64,000 bases of DNA from Anniella stebbinsi (taxonomy: Eukaryota > Chordata > Lepidosauria > Squamata > Anniellidae), in the NCBI GenBank assembly GCA_029215795.1, contig JARDYH010000007.1:82533763-82597762 (forward strand), written 5' to 3'. How positions within the stretch are numbered: the first letter of the stretch is position 1; each line of letters opens with the position of its first letter. The notes under the pieces are model-generated. The model was not told where the DNA came from. It searched no databases and worked only from the letters and a program-made list of their open reading frames with translations. Both the position numbers and the translations under genes were made by a program. Shown here one piece after another: positions 21,670 to 31,847 of the stretch.

Positions 21670-23549
21670 AGAAATACTATCCCTGCTACATAAGGCCATT
21701 TGCAGTCACTGTTTTGTTAGTGGTTCACACATTCCCTTGTGCAGGGGATATATGAAATGGTTGCTACTTTCTTCCCTGCATAGGAGCATGCTGAGAATTT
21801 TCCAGGCCTGACCCCAGACACAAATCTGCCATCGGAAGGGTTCAAAAACAAAGCACCCCTGTTTTTTCCATTGTCCTAATCCTGATATTCTCCTGGGAGT
21901 ATTAAGATATTGAGGCCTGTGTGATTTCTTGAGCACACTGGGCAAATAGATAAATTGGTCCTGGCTAAAGCAGTCAACATTCTGGGAATTAATCTTTCTT
22001 TTATCAAATTTCTAGCCCTTCTGGCTGAGCGGCAAATATAACCAGTGTGTGGACAATGCCTGATAAAAAATAGAATACAATCTGTGATTGTGAGATAGTG
22101 AAGCTGAGTCTGGTAGGAGGATTTGCAGGCTTAATTCTGAGCTAAGACTGGAAGGAGTCCCCCACCCCCAGGTCTAGGCTACAGGTCCACACAGATTTTG
22201 GAACAATAACAAATAGGGGAATGCCTCTTACCAAATGGAGAATGCCTTTTGGCACTGAGTAACTACCGTCCACCTTAAACACAACATCACAAATAAGGAG
22301 ACAGGGTTCCTGGCTCTAAAGGCACCATTTCCAGATAGGATTCTGCCTTGGAGCAGTTTTTCTCATTTGAGTAGCGATTTTTACAGAAATCGGGTGCTGT
22401 GAACCAAAGGATCCAAGTTCATTTTACATAGACCATTTACTATGTATTTGAATGGTGGTCATGGCGTGCTGTTGACGACCCACTTTGGTCAGGTTGCGAC
22501 TGAGCAGCGGTCCTCCTGACCCATAAGTTGGAGACCGGTGTTTTAGAAGACCTTGTCCTGTTGTTGCACGCTGGCATTTCTGCTACCTTTAAACTGAATC
22601 CAGCCTGCCTACCTGGAACCTTACCTGGGCAGCTCGGAGCATTTGTGAGCATCGTTCTCGGAAGTTTCCGAAAGGGCAACTTCTGGACAGTCTCAGCAGG
22701 AGCACCAGGCTCTGTCTGGTGCAGCTCCAATGCTGTTGCTTTGGATGACTCTCTGTTTTTCTGGCCATTTCCTGACGGGCTAGGGTGCTGGGGGATGTAG
22801 CTGACCAGAGCTTGGGCCAAGGCGTCCATCGCTTCTTCTCAGGTCTTTTCTCCTCTGCTAAGGAGTCTGACCCACTTCACAGAGTCCAGGTGGCCTTGAG
22901 ACATTGCCTGATACTTTCCCAGGTCCTGGTGGGTGGCACTTTGTCAAGCACCCTTGGCAGATTGGATGCCTTCTTTAGCATCAGTGGTGGAATTCATGCA
23001 AATCCCAGCGATGGGCAGGCATGTCACTTCTTGGAATCGCAGGGGGCCACCTTCTGCACTGCTGTCTCTGCCTTCAGTCATTTCCCCCCTGGAAATTTCT
23101 CAGCCCAGGTTCCTCACAAGCGGACAAGGCGACTAGCAGCTATGACTACCTAGGAGCTCGCCCACCAGGCTGATACGGCCATGCAATCATCTAATCTTCC
23201 CCCAACGACCCTCAAAGTCCTCCAATCCTTCCTCTTGTTTGGAGGCAGGCTGTTAAAAAATACATCTCTGACTGGCTGATGCAATCTATTTGTCTCCCCA
23301 GTTGGATAAAACGGAGCCAGAGCCGCAAGCTGTAACAGATAAAGGGGGCAGTAGCTTAGATCAACAGGTCCCAGTGCATGCTGGGAACTGTAGTTTTTCT
23401 TTGTGCGGGAAGCAGGGTGCAAACTCCAGTCTGTTCACAAGGTTTAGTGCCTGTCAGGGAAAGAGGTGGCAGGGAAGCTGTGTTATGCTGTTAAAAGAAA
23501 TTCAAAATCTACACTGTAAGAAACCTGACAACTCTGCACTAGACCAGGA

Positions 23550-23550
<1 letters not shown>
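21670..23550. other. no gene recognised; possible old retroelement
   Basis: Mostly unique-looking sequence. The minus strand of 22440-23160 has a semi-open frame (about 130 codons open at 22440-22829, with the upstream part in related frames broken by stops). It looks protein-derived but matches no family I know. A fragment related to the repeat at 51170 lies near 22470-22540. I cannot support a gene. Confidence 0.35.
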
Positions 23551-23595
<45 letters not shown>

Positions 23596-23596
23596 G
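23551..23596 (+). repeat. (AAT)n microsatellite
   Basis: About 15 tandem AAT units abutting the R4-like LINE fragment. A shorter tract of the same repeat lies at about 23848-23865. Confidence 0.95.
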
Positions 23597-23609
23597 AAAG
23601 ACAAATATA

Positions 23610-23790
23610 CACCACTGGCCATGGAAGTAAAAGAACTATGGCAACAGGAAAAGGTCACAATTATTCCATTAGTCACATCAGTCACCAGAATCACATCAAA
23701 AAATTATACAGAAAACCTTCAGAAACTGGGCCTACCAAAATACACACATCCCAACATCCAGAAAGCAGTCATACTTAAAATGTGCTTAAG
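23610..23790 (+). repeat. R4/Dong-type LINE, C-terminal ORF fragment
   Basis: The open frame at 23621-23806 reads like the end of R4-clade LINE proteins (WQQEKVTIIPLV ... NLQKLGLPKY ... NIQKAVILK). R4/Dong elements are known to target (TAA)n tracts, and here the fragment lies between two such tracts. It is heavily 5'-truncated and stops early. Confidence 0.65.
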
Positions 23791-23804
23791 TATGACTGCT
23801 TTCT
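23760..23804. repeat. perfect 19-bp inverted repeat
   Basis: AGAAAGCAGTCATACTTAA and its exact inverse are separated by seven bases. The left arm is part of the R4-like ORF, so the right arm is an inverted re-copy of it. Confidence 0.8.
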
Positions 23805-24242
23805 AGTCTGTGTAGAAAAACCATCATGAGCGAGAAAGATATTAAATAGTAATAATAATAATAATGCAAAATGTATAAATGCTTGATGGTACCATTCTGC
23901 TAAATAGTTTTGCCAAACAGCTATATTAATTACTGACAGTCAGTCCATTTTTCAAACACAACAATACCAGTTATATCTGGCAATCAATTTTACAAAAACA
24001 CTTACATCAGTGATATCTGGCAGTCTATGGCCCCGAGTTGATTCCGTCTCAACTATGAAAGGTCTTCCTCATGTATGTTCTAATAGCCATTTACAGAAAC
24101 TGATAACCTTGAGAAATAGCTTCCCTTTCCTGAATGACTGGATTCTTTCAGTGGTCTACTGGTAGGTAAAGGCAAAATAGCCCACTAAATTTATAAGGTA
24201 AGAGTGAAATAATCCCAATGATTTTTCCAGCACACCTAGACC

Positions 24243-24283
24243 CAATCTACACCAAGCAGGATATAGCACTATGAAAGCGGTAT
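24243..24283 (+). repeat. MITE, left part (split by the retrovirus)
   Basis: The terminal inverted repeat ATCTACACCAAGCAGGATAT, then AGCACTATGAAAG, matches the inverse of 32525-32566. The provirus inserted in this MITE. The rest lies at 32389-32566. Confidence 0.8.
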
Positions 24284-24820
24284 TGTGACATGAAATTAAG
24301 AAGAAAAAAAATTAATTAATGTTTGCCTCTCTGCCCTGAAACCCCCAAATCCTCTAGCAGGGCAGATGGTCTTAAGTATCGGCAAGTACCTGTGATTTAC
24401 AGACAATAGATCAATATCGAGGTGACAAGTAGTTAGCTTAATGAGAGGAGCTGGCAATTCAAAAGATGCTTTGCTTTGTTTCCAGTCGAGAGGCCTCCCG
24501 GCTATCTTTTCTCTGGAATGTTACGATTGACCTTGCTTTTTGCATTTCTGTAACTGCTTGCAATAGAAGCATTATTTCTTCTCCCCCTCCCCTATTTCTT
24601 AGTTGAAAGAAGTTTCTAGACACGTACGTCACAAGAGAGGTGTTTCTTTTCATGCCAAGAGAGTAAAAACCTTTGTCTATGTTGGTTAAGGGCGGTTCCT
24701 CTGTATTTTGGCCATGAGGCAACAGGGTTCCGTCTCAGCGCGCTGATTCTCTTTTAATAAAATCGAGTTGTACCTCCCTCCTTACTATCTGAGATTTATT
24801 TTAAGTAACTCCAGGTAACA
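24284..24820 (+). repeat. 5' LTR (537 bp)
   Basis: Starts TGTGACATGAAATTAAG and ends CTCCAGGTAACA. AATAAA near 24757 is the probable poly(A) signal. A TATA-like AGAGTAAAAACC lies about 95 bases upstream of it. Differences from the 3' LTR: C versus G near 24616 and A versus G near 24637. Confidence 0.95.
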
Positions 24821-24825
24821 TATCC

Positions 24826-24843
24826 TGGTGCCGTGACTCGGAT
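24826..24843 (+). other. primer binding site, tRNA-His type
   Basis: TGGTGCCGTGACTCGGAT lies five bases after the LTR and is complementary to the 3' end of tRNA-His (…CACGGCACCA). The same primer gives human HERV-H its name. Confidence 0.85.
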
Positions 24844-26030
24844 GGTCATTCCGGTGAATTACCTGCCCAATTGGCTTCAGCTGTGACAAGCAAGGCTTCC
24901 TGTTGCTGATGATCACACCTCATGGCGCCAACTGCATTTTTGCGGAGAGAGGACTGAGCGCCGGCTACTGGAGGCCAGCTGTACAGCAGCCAGGAACGGG
25001 TGAAAAAGGACGGGGTTTCTTTCTTTCTTTCTTTTTTCCTTCCTTAACCAGAACAAGACGCCGGCCGGCAGGTAACGTATGAAAAAGGGAGGCCTCCATA
25101 GAGAACAGGACTTAAGCCATCCTGTTGGACCGGGGGGAGGTTCTGGCTTAAACCTCATTACCCCGACGTGGTCCTGGAGAAAGGGTTTGGAAGTGTGATT
25201 GGTGAATGCGTGGATTGGTGGCTGAGACGGTTATCTGATAAGCAGAGACCCGAAAAACGAATGTGACTCTCCCTGGAGAGTGGGACCCTTGACTAACGCG
25301 TTTCCTTGTCCTGGAGACAGGCAAGGCCGTGAAAAAGGGGTACGTCTGGATTGTCTGTCCATACCTTTTTGTGTCAGCTGTGTGGACCCCTTACCACACG
25401 GCCTGGTTTCCCTTCCCTTGTGTTGCCTTGTTTGTATGGAAAGCGTGACGTCTCTGTGAAACTCATAATGGGTGGGAGAAACTCAAAGAAAACCCCAAAA
25501 ACCATATTGTAGTATATGGTAGAAAATCTAGAAATAGATTCAAGAGAGGGGTAGTTAATCTTGAAAGTGGATTCAAGAGAATGTAGAGAAGAGTTAGACC
25601 CACATGTATTGAGACGTTGTTTGTCAAATAGATCTGCCAAGTCAGAGTGATTTTTAGAAGGCAGAGGAGAGGTGTAACTTAGATAGAAGAAAATTTTAAG
25701 GAAGCCTACCAATCATTGTGAGTGTTCCACATCCTGATCAGTTCCTGTATCAATAGCCCACTAATTATCAAGAAATGCCAGCGTGTCTAAGAAATCCTTG
25801 TAAACAGGCATGCACCACAGCCAATTTGGTGATGCCAGTACAGTGAACGCCTAAAAGAGGAAAAAAGCCTTAAAGGCAGAGGGCACCCGGATGAAGAGGT
25901 CCCTAGAGGCAGAGAGAAGAAAAGTGAGGGCACGCAAGTCAAGAAAAGAGTTAAAACTCCCCAGAGCCTTTGCCCAGGATGGGGAAGATGAATTGTCACC
26001 GCCACAGCCACCATATAGCCAGCTTTGCAA
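24844..26030 (+). other. proviral leader, no intact ORF
   Basis: Untranslated leader (GGCGCC at about 24923, pyrimidine tract near 25018-25050) followed by degraded sequence. No start of a recognisable gag matrix frame is visible. The packaging signal would be expected here but cannot be recognised by eye. Confidence 0.5.
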
Positions 26031-26175
26031 GCACCCCAACCAAGTCCATCAGCTTGTATCCAGTTGAAAAGAAAGACTCAGGCCAGTACAAACCAGTACA
26101 TGATCTACGCGCTGTGAACTCTAGAGTAGAACCATTGACTCCACTGGTTGAGGACCCTTCCTCAACAGACTGCCA
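26030..26175 (+). pseudogene. reverse transcriptase fingers fragment, displaced
   Basis: The frame gives SLYPVEKKDSGQYKPVHDLR followed by AVNSRVEPLTPLV, which matches the gammaretroviral RT segment of the type VKKPGT-x-YRPVQDLR-x-VN. Only about 45 residues are recognisable, and the catalytic YVDD region does not follow. It lies about 1.1 kb upstream of the gag capsid remnant, the reverse of normal gene order, so a deletion or rearrangement is implied. Confidence 0.7.
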
Positions 26176-27195
26176 CCTGACATGCAATGGCACAATGTCC
26201 TAGCAGATTTGTGTGCAAAGAGAGCAGCACGAGAGATGGTCCCAGGCTTTTATCCCAAAGCCTGTATGTATACAAGCTTCACCAGTGCAGACACGCCAGT
26301 CTACAAAAAGGCTTAACCAGCCGAGTCTTCAAGCCCTATGGGCTGAAGAGAAAAATGAAAGCAGGGAGCCAGGGAAACGTCTCCAGAGTAAGGAGACGGA
26401 CCTGCAGAGAGAGCAGGCCCAGTAAATGTATGCAGTTTATGTATACAAAGGATGAAGAGGCATTGCAGCGGGCAATGGCTTCTCCCCTGGTTCGAGATGG
26501 CGTGCAAAGAAGCAGGGACAGGGACCCAGAAAGAGAGATGATGTCAGAACTCCAGTATGGCAATGAAAGCAGCGCGGATGGCAGACCGATTGAGTGCTTT
26601 GGCAAAGAGGAAGCAGATCGGGAGCCGAGGAGAGAGGTGAAGAGTCAGTGCCCCCATTGAGCTGAATCCAGCGAAGTAGGCAGCGCGACCAATGCTCAGA
26701 AACTAAGCTGCAAAGTGAGAGGTGTTTTTATGGCAAAGTAATAAAAAACTCTCAAACGAGATTGTTCAAAGTTAGCAGCTGAGAATCCCCCCCTGACCAG
26801 AGCATTGATAGAAGCGGCAACGGCTGTCCTCATTAGCATTCCTCCAACTGAAGCGATGTCAGCTGAGGAGAAGTAAAGGTATGCAGACGCGAGAGCAGGG
26901 GCTGGAAGACAAGAGTTTTCCCGATGACTGCGTCCTTTTGAAGCCCTGCATGGCGTGTATAACTATGTAGTTTGGAAAGTGGCAAGGTGATGCTGAGATC
27001 CAATTTTGCCATCCCCTCAAACAATGTTCCATCCGGCCCGACGCCCCACTGGTTGCTGAGTCACCAGAAGCTACTCAAACTAGCGCCCCAGCGTTTTCAC
27101 GGCCAACGCACTCAGAGAGGAAAAGTTGAAACTTGTGCTTTAAGTAACATTAAAGGTACAAGAGTGGCGGGACCCAGTTCCCATAGATCTCAATG
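26176..27195 (+). other. degraded proviral interior
   Basis: Purine-rich sequence with short frames (157 codons at 26187-26660). No recognisable retroviral domain. It may derive from gag matrix/p12 or from pol, or be recombined sequence. Confidence 0.45.
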
Positions 27196-27199
27196 TGAT

Positions 27200-27710
27200 G
27201 ATCCCCAGATGGAATGTCACAGAAATCACTGACTGAAGTCCCCATACAAATGGCTGATTTGTGGGAAAATGTCATAAACACGTATAGTCCCACATGGCAA
27301 GACCTAAGAGTCTTAGAAAGCCCTCTGTATGGTACAGAAGAGAGAGGGCGCCTACATCAGGCCATAGGGCAAGAACTGAGAGATCTAGCAGCTGCAGATG
27401 AGACACGTAGGATCCCCAATGAGACCCTCATAATGTGAACCATGAGTAGAGGCGTCAAGAGTTGTGCCAATTGACCACAAGAGAGATTCGGAGAGCAGCC
27501 AGGAAAGCTATGAATGTAGCTGAAGTGATGCAGGGTCCAAAAGAATCCCCAAGGGCTTTTATGGAAGGACTAAAAGAAGCCTATCGACAATACTCCCCAG
27601 TGGACCCAGATGAGGCTGCCAACAGACGTACAGTGAACATGTCCCTTGTGAGTCAAGCTACAGAGACATACAGGAAGAAACTCCAGAAATGTGAGAGAGT
27701 TTAAGATAGA
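27200..27710 (+). pseudogene. gag capsid remnant
   Basis: Two consecutive frames carry capsid-like sequence. 27214-27438 has MADLWENVINTYSPTWQDLR and GTEERGRLHQAIG, like the CA N-domain. 27462-27704 has VMQGPKESPRAFMEGLKEAY and ETYRKKLQKCE, like the major homology region and CA C-domain of gammaretroviruses. A stop and frame change separate them. No clear CCHC nucleocapsid zinc finger follows. Confidence 0.75.
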
Positions 27711-28955
27711 AGCCCAGACATGCAGTTTAAAAGTCAGAAAATAAAAAGGCAGAGAAAGTAGCAAGCAGAAGGGAATATAGACGAAGGAAAAGTCGATGTA
27801 AAGACTGTGAAGACAGTGGCAACTCCCTAAGACCACGGCGACTCCTTGAGAGACAAGAGATGAATGCAGACCAAGAGGAATTGGATTTTGGCTATAGGAG
27901 AAAAGGCGAGAAGTTTAGCAAACTTCAGTGTGGCAAGAGATGAAAGTGAAAAGAAAGAAAAAGACACAGCCCAAGACTTCAGAAGCACAGGGGCCAGATG
28001 CTACAAAAATTGTTCCCCATCAGACTCGAAGGTCTGAAGAGGCTCTAGGTGCCAAAAAAGAGGGGAAAATTAGACAGTGAAAGGTCTAATCAACAAGTTG
28101 AGCAACTGAAGCCCAGAAAGGAGCAAACGCAGTAAGGAAGCAATCTATGCTGGCAACAAAAATCATGACGTGAGGAAGATCCCTGGTTGTGATCCTGAGC
28201 CTGTCGAGAAATTACAACCCCAAGCCAAGAATGCTAAAGCATTAGAAAAGCCAGTTTTGCTAAAAGAATCAAGATTAAAGCTATAGAGTCAAGTTGCAAA
28301 CCCCACTTGTGTAGAAAAAGCAACTTGAGAGGAAAATGCAGACTGTTTGCTTGAATTCCTTTAAGGTGGACCAGGAGTAATGGGATTACTCAAAGGTTTT
28401 CCAGGTCTGTCTGCTCCTTGGCAAAATAAAGCAATAGAAAGAAAGAAGGCAGGGGGAGGGAGCAGAAAGAGTTAAAGCCTTGAGCTGGAGCAGAGTCTGC
28501 CAGAGAAGAGCGTTTAACCTTACCCCCCATTGAAAGCAATAAGAAGAAACGATACAGAGAAATTTAAGGAGGACTGACAGAATTAGCATAAACATACTGC
28601 CTGCAAGGCATAGTTTTGGAAGTCATAGTGCCAGGGCTTACGAGATAAGAAAGTCCAAAAGGACAAGCCCTGTCAGAAGCTGTGACCCTAAACGCGAAAA
28701 GTAGCAGTAATGTATTGTCTGATACTGCTAAGTAAAACCAGAAGGCTGAGCCCAAGAGGAAGAGCTAATTCTGTACACACCAGTCCTGCAAACTCAAGAA
28801 CCTCCAAGCAAGACTGACCTTTGAGAGAGACAGAGGTTTCGAGTTCGAGGTCCCACACGAAGGAGATGTCTGTACAGTATTCATGCCAAACATGGATGGC
28901 AGTATAAGCTGTTATGGGAAAGAAGTGGCCAGCCGATAGCCATTATGCCCCCCAT
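27711..28955 (+). other. degraded gag 3'/pol sequence
   Basis: Basic, lysine- and arginine-rich short frames (27780-28250) may be remnants of nucleocapsid or protease. There are many stops and no catalytic motif is visible. The RT palm with YxDD appears to be missing. Confidence 0.4.
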
Positions 28956-28959
28956 GATT

Positions 28960-29360
28960 GAATTGACAGATGTTCCAGAGAGTGTGTGGATCCCAGAGAG
29001 AAGATGGGAAACGAGCCCTGTTGCCAGAGCAAGTGCAAGCAATTTGTAATATTGCACCACCCACCACAAGGCGAGGACTGAGAGCCTTCTTAGGAATGGT
29101 GGGTTACTGTCGGCTCTGGATCATAGATTATGCTACACATGAGCAGCCACTCTACAAAGCAACGGAAGGGAAAGACACAGACCATGTTTATCTGGGGCAC
29201 AGAGCAACAAAGAGGCTTTGAAGAATTAAAGCATCAGCTAGCACATGGACCCAACCTGTCCAAACCCTTCCAATTATATGTTACAGAGAAGAGAGAAATC
29301 AAAGCAAATCCTCACACCAGAGACAGGAGAGATTGGGGAGCCGAAAATAGCTGACAGGAG
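28960..29360 (+). pseudogene. RT thumb/connection remnant
   Basis: Frames at 28970-29221 and 29130-29354 carry APPTTRRGLRAFLGMVGYCR followed by LWI, then a GFEELKHQLAHGPNLSKPFQ-like segment. This matches the gammaretroviral region after the RT palm (…[20 protein letters not shown]…). A frame change near 29190 breaks it. The RNase H active site is not seen. Confidence 0.75.
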
Positions 29361-29699
29361 ACTCTAGTGAAGACGCTCCAGAGAAATACACCCACGGGCT
29401 CCCACTACAGCTGAACTCAGAAGCGCACCCGTTGATAGTGTGAGAGACAATGAGGTCTCTAAAGCATTGAGTGGAGACTGCAAGTTGAGAAAAATAAACT
29501 GAACTACTGGAGACCTACTGACTAGAGTTTGCTGTTGCCATAGATATTGTTCAGGATGCCAAACACTCCCAAGGGAAAAGAGTAAATGGACCTCCTTTTG
29601 AGGCCATGTAGGTGGGCCCTCCCCGTTGTGGAGAAAATGTGGCGGTAGTTAAGATGCCCCAAGAGAGGTAGTCCCATGGGCAAAGTGCATTGTAGAGGT

Positions 29700-29980
29700 A
29701 AGGAAGAACTTAAACTAGAAGGTGCCTTACCTCTTACAGATAAAGTACATAATATAGAGCCAGGAGACTGGGTTTATGTGAAAAAGTGGAAAACAGATTC
29801 TTAAAAACCAAGATGGTCAGGCCCACACCAAGTAATGCTGGTTACTCCAACTGCTATTAAATGTTTTGGTTTTAAATCCTGGACACATTACAGCAGAGCA
29901 AAACGTGCTGAGGCACCGGGACTGTGGAAGGCCAGCCCAGTGAAGGGAACTCTAAGGGTTAAACTGAAGAAATCTTAAAG
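29700..29980 (+). pseudogene. integrase C-terminal domain remnant
   Basis: The frame gives LPLTDKVHNIEPGDWVYVKK, then a stop, then KPRWSGPHQVMLVTPTAIK and a short tail ending near 29976. This is the SH3-like C-terminal domain of gammaretroviral integrase, normally just upstream of env. The catalytic core (DDE) is absent. Confidence 0.8.
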
Positions 29981-30158
29981 CATCTGTCTGACCCAAGCGA
30001 CCCCCCCTTACCGAGAGCTGACACTCTGTGGAGAGAGAGAGAAAGAAAAGAGCTTCAGCTCAAAGGAGCTGTCACATCCGGAAGCTGACAGCCTCCTCTG
30101 ACGAAGAATCCAACAAAGGATTTCTACGCTATTGGACTATCTGAATGAACTCTATGTC

Positions 30159-30317
30159 ATGATTGATGGGCCACTGATTATAGTCTTGATTATAGCATTA
30201 GCTGTAATTAGAATAACGATAGTGTGTTGTTTCAGACCAGAACAGTTTCTTGGCAGATCTCGCCAAAATGTGCTCCCTCTTTTGGTTATTAACCCTGATA
30301 GCCATATGTTTGAGTAA
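30159..30317 (+). CDS. small hydrophobic ORF overlapping the env start
   Basis: The first ATG in this frame is at 30159. The peptide is about 52 codons, with one strongly hydrophobic segment (LIIVLIIALAVIRITIVCC) followed by a basic stretch. It overlaps the env start in another frame. A splice-acceptor-like TTGTTTCAG ends at about 30238 inside it. It may be a chance frame in an env leader. No family is recognised. Confidence 0.25.
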   Translation: MIDGPLIIVLIIALAVIRITIVCCFRPEQFLGRSRQNVLPLLVINPDSHMFE

Positions 30318-31641
30318 ATCTGTAGAAAAAGAAGAGCCCAATCTATGGATTCAAATCGTGAAGCAAACTGCAGCAGTACTCAATAATAATAAATCTTGTG
30401 TAATCTGTGCACTGACTCCCAAATCTCACCAAGATGGACTTCCGTTTTTGCCCACCCCCCTTAACAGAACAGGGATTGTAGCAGATTGGGGGTTTCAAGA
30501 GGTGCCCTTCAAATATGCACACTATAATTCCAGCGGAGCCCTCAAAGTAGTTCCTTTGCCGGGACAAATCTGCATTTCACAGAATGGTTCTGAGATATTC
30601 GTAGGCCAGTCAGAATGTCAGGAGACTTGGTATTCTGACCAAGTAGCCCCCAGAGAAGGAACCTGGAACTGTAGCAACCTGAAAAGAGTGCCTTTTAAAT
30701 ATTGTGGCTGCTCTTTGGGTGAAGAATGGATGCATACTTGGGGGAGGAACTGCACCCACTACGGAAGTGGGGTCCGTATGGAAAGGCCTGCCTCGATGTT
30801 TTCCCTGACCCTCGCTCTCCTTCTGTCCAGAAACAAAGGACATAGACACCACTTGTGGTGGATTTGCGGAGAATGGGCTTTCAAACAATTACCTAAAAAT
30901 TGGAAAGGAAGTTGTTATTTGGGAATTGTAGTTCCAGGATTGTGGATGATTTCCCCTGACACTTCCCCTGACATCTATAAGAGAGAAAAGAGATCTTTGG
31001 ATCTAAAAAGCATAGCTGGAGGAGGAAATCAGAAATGGGGAAGTGAAGAATGGCCGGCTGAGCGAATAGTTGAGTGGATAGGTCCTGCTACCTGGGAATC
31101 TAATGTGGGTGGCAGAACCAGCCACTATTTGACAAATAGACTCATACGGTTACAAGCAGTAGTGGAAATCATGGCAAATCACACAGCTGATGCTTTAGAT
31201 TTGATCGCCACTCAACTAACTCAGCTCAGGACGGCCACTTTACAATTAAAATTGGGATTAGATTATGTATTGGCAGTGCAAGGCGGTCTTTGTGTTGCCC
31301 TAAATTTTTCTGACTGTTGTTTTCAAATAGATGACAATGGAGAAGTTATAAAAAGCTTAGCAAAAAACATAAAGGAAGTAGCTCATGTGCCAGTCCAGGA
31401 TTGGAATGGATGGAGTTTTGATTGGATCACATCATGGCTTCCAAATCTTAGATGGCTTAAAACCGCATTTTTGGTATTTTGCTTGGTTGTGATTCTAATT
31501 TGCATTTTGCCTTGCTGTATCCCGTGTTTCATGGCTTTAGTAACACGAATAGTGAATTCCATTGTAGAACGCAAAATATATTCTCATTATGTATCATTAG
31601 CTATGCAAGATGATGTAACACATGAAGAAGTAGAAAAGTAG
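30268..31641 (+). CDS. env: retroviral envelope glycoprotein, uninterrupted (457 codons)
   Basis: The frame is open back to a TTG at 30250, but the first ATG is at 30268 and begins a signal peptide (CSLFWLLTLIAICL). Visible features, numbered from that ATG: a CVIC (CXXC) motif at about 44-47 in the surface subunit; several N-glycosylation sequons; a furin-type REKR site at about 239-242; an immunosuppressive-like segment; a CX7CC motif near 342-351; a membrane anchor near 398-418; and a cytoplasmic tail of about 35 residues. This is the gammaretrovirus-like surface/transmembrane plan, but short. The residues after REKR are polar and glycine-rich, not the expected hydrophobic fusion peptide. 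No stop or frameshift interrupts it, unlike gag and pol. Fusion ability cannot be judged. Confidence 0.85.
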   Translation: MCSLFWLLTLIAICLSKSVEKEEPNLWIQIVKQTAAVLNNNKSCVICALTPKSHQDGLPFLPTPLNRTGIVADWGFQEVPFKYAHYNSSGALKVVPLPGQICISQNGSEIFVGQSECQETWYSDQVAPREGTWNCSNLKRVPFKYCGCSLGEEWMHTWGRNCTHYGSGVRMERPASMFSLTLALLLSRNKGHRHHLWWICGEWAFKQLPKNWKGSCYLGIVVPGLWMISPDTSPDIYKREKRSLDLKSIAGGGNQKWGSEEWPAERIVEWIGPATWESNVGGRTSHYLTNRLIRLQAVVEIMANHTADALDLIATQLTQLRTATLQLKLGLDYVLAVQGGLCVALNFSDCCFQIDDNGEVIKSLAKNIKEVAHVPVQDWNGWSFDWITSWLPNLRWLKTAFLVFCLVVILICILPCCIPCFMALVTRIVNSIVERKIYSHYVSLAMQDDVTHEEVEK

Positions 31642-31835
31642 ACATAGTTAAGAATGTATCTAATTTCTGTTTTGCACTCTACACATGCTCTAAACCCTGC
31701 TAGCAGCTTTAGAGGCACAAAAAACAATGAATGACTATAGACAAGATGAATGTAACTAACAGTGATTTTTTTTTTCTGTAACCTTATGTTTCTTAAGTAT
31801 AGTAAAGAACCAATGCAAAGATAAGATTAGTTCTT

Positions 31836-31847
31836 TAAAGAGGGGAA
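31836..31847 (+). other. polypurine tract
   Basis: AAAGAGGGGAA lies immediately before the 3' LTR TG. It is the expected plus-strand primer. Confidence 0.8.

Noticed and set aside
24459..24722. 87-codon minus-strand ORFs, duplicated at 32023-32286
   Set aside because: Both are the same stretch of LTR read antisense. Identity comes from the LTRs, and there is no evidence for an antisense LTR gene.
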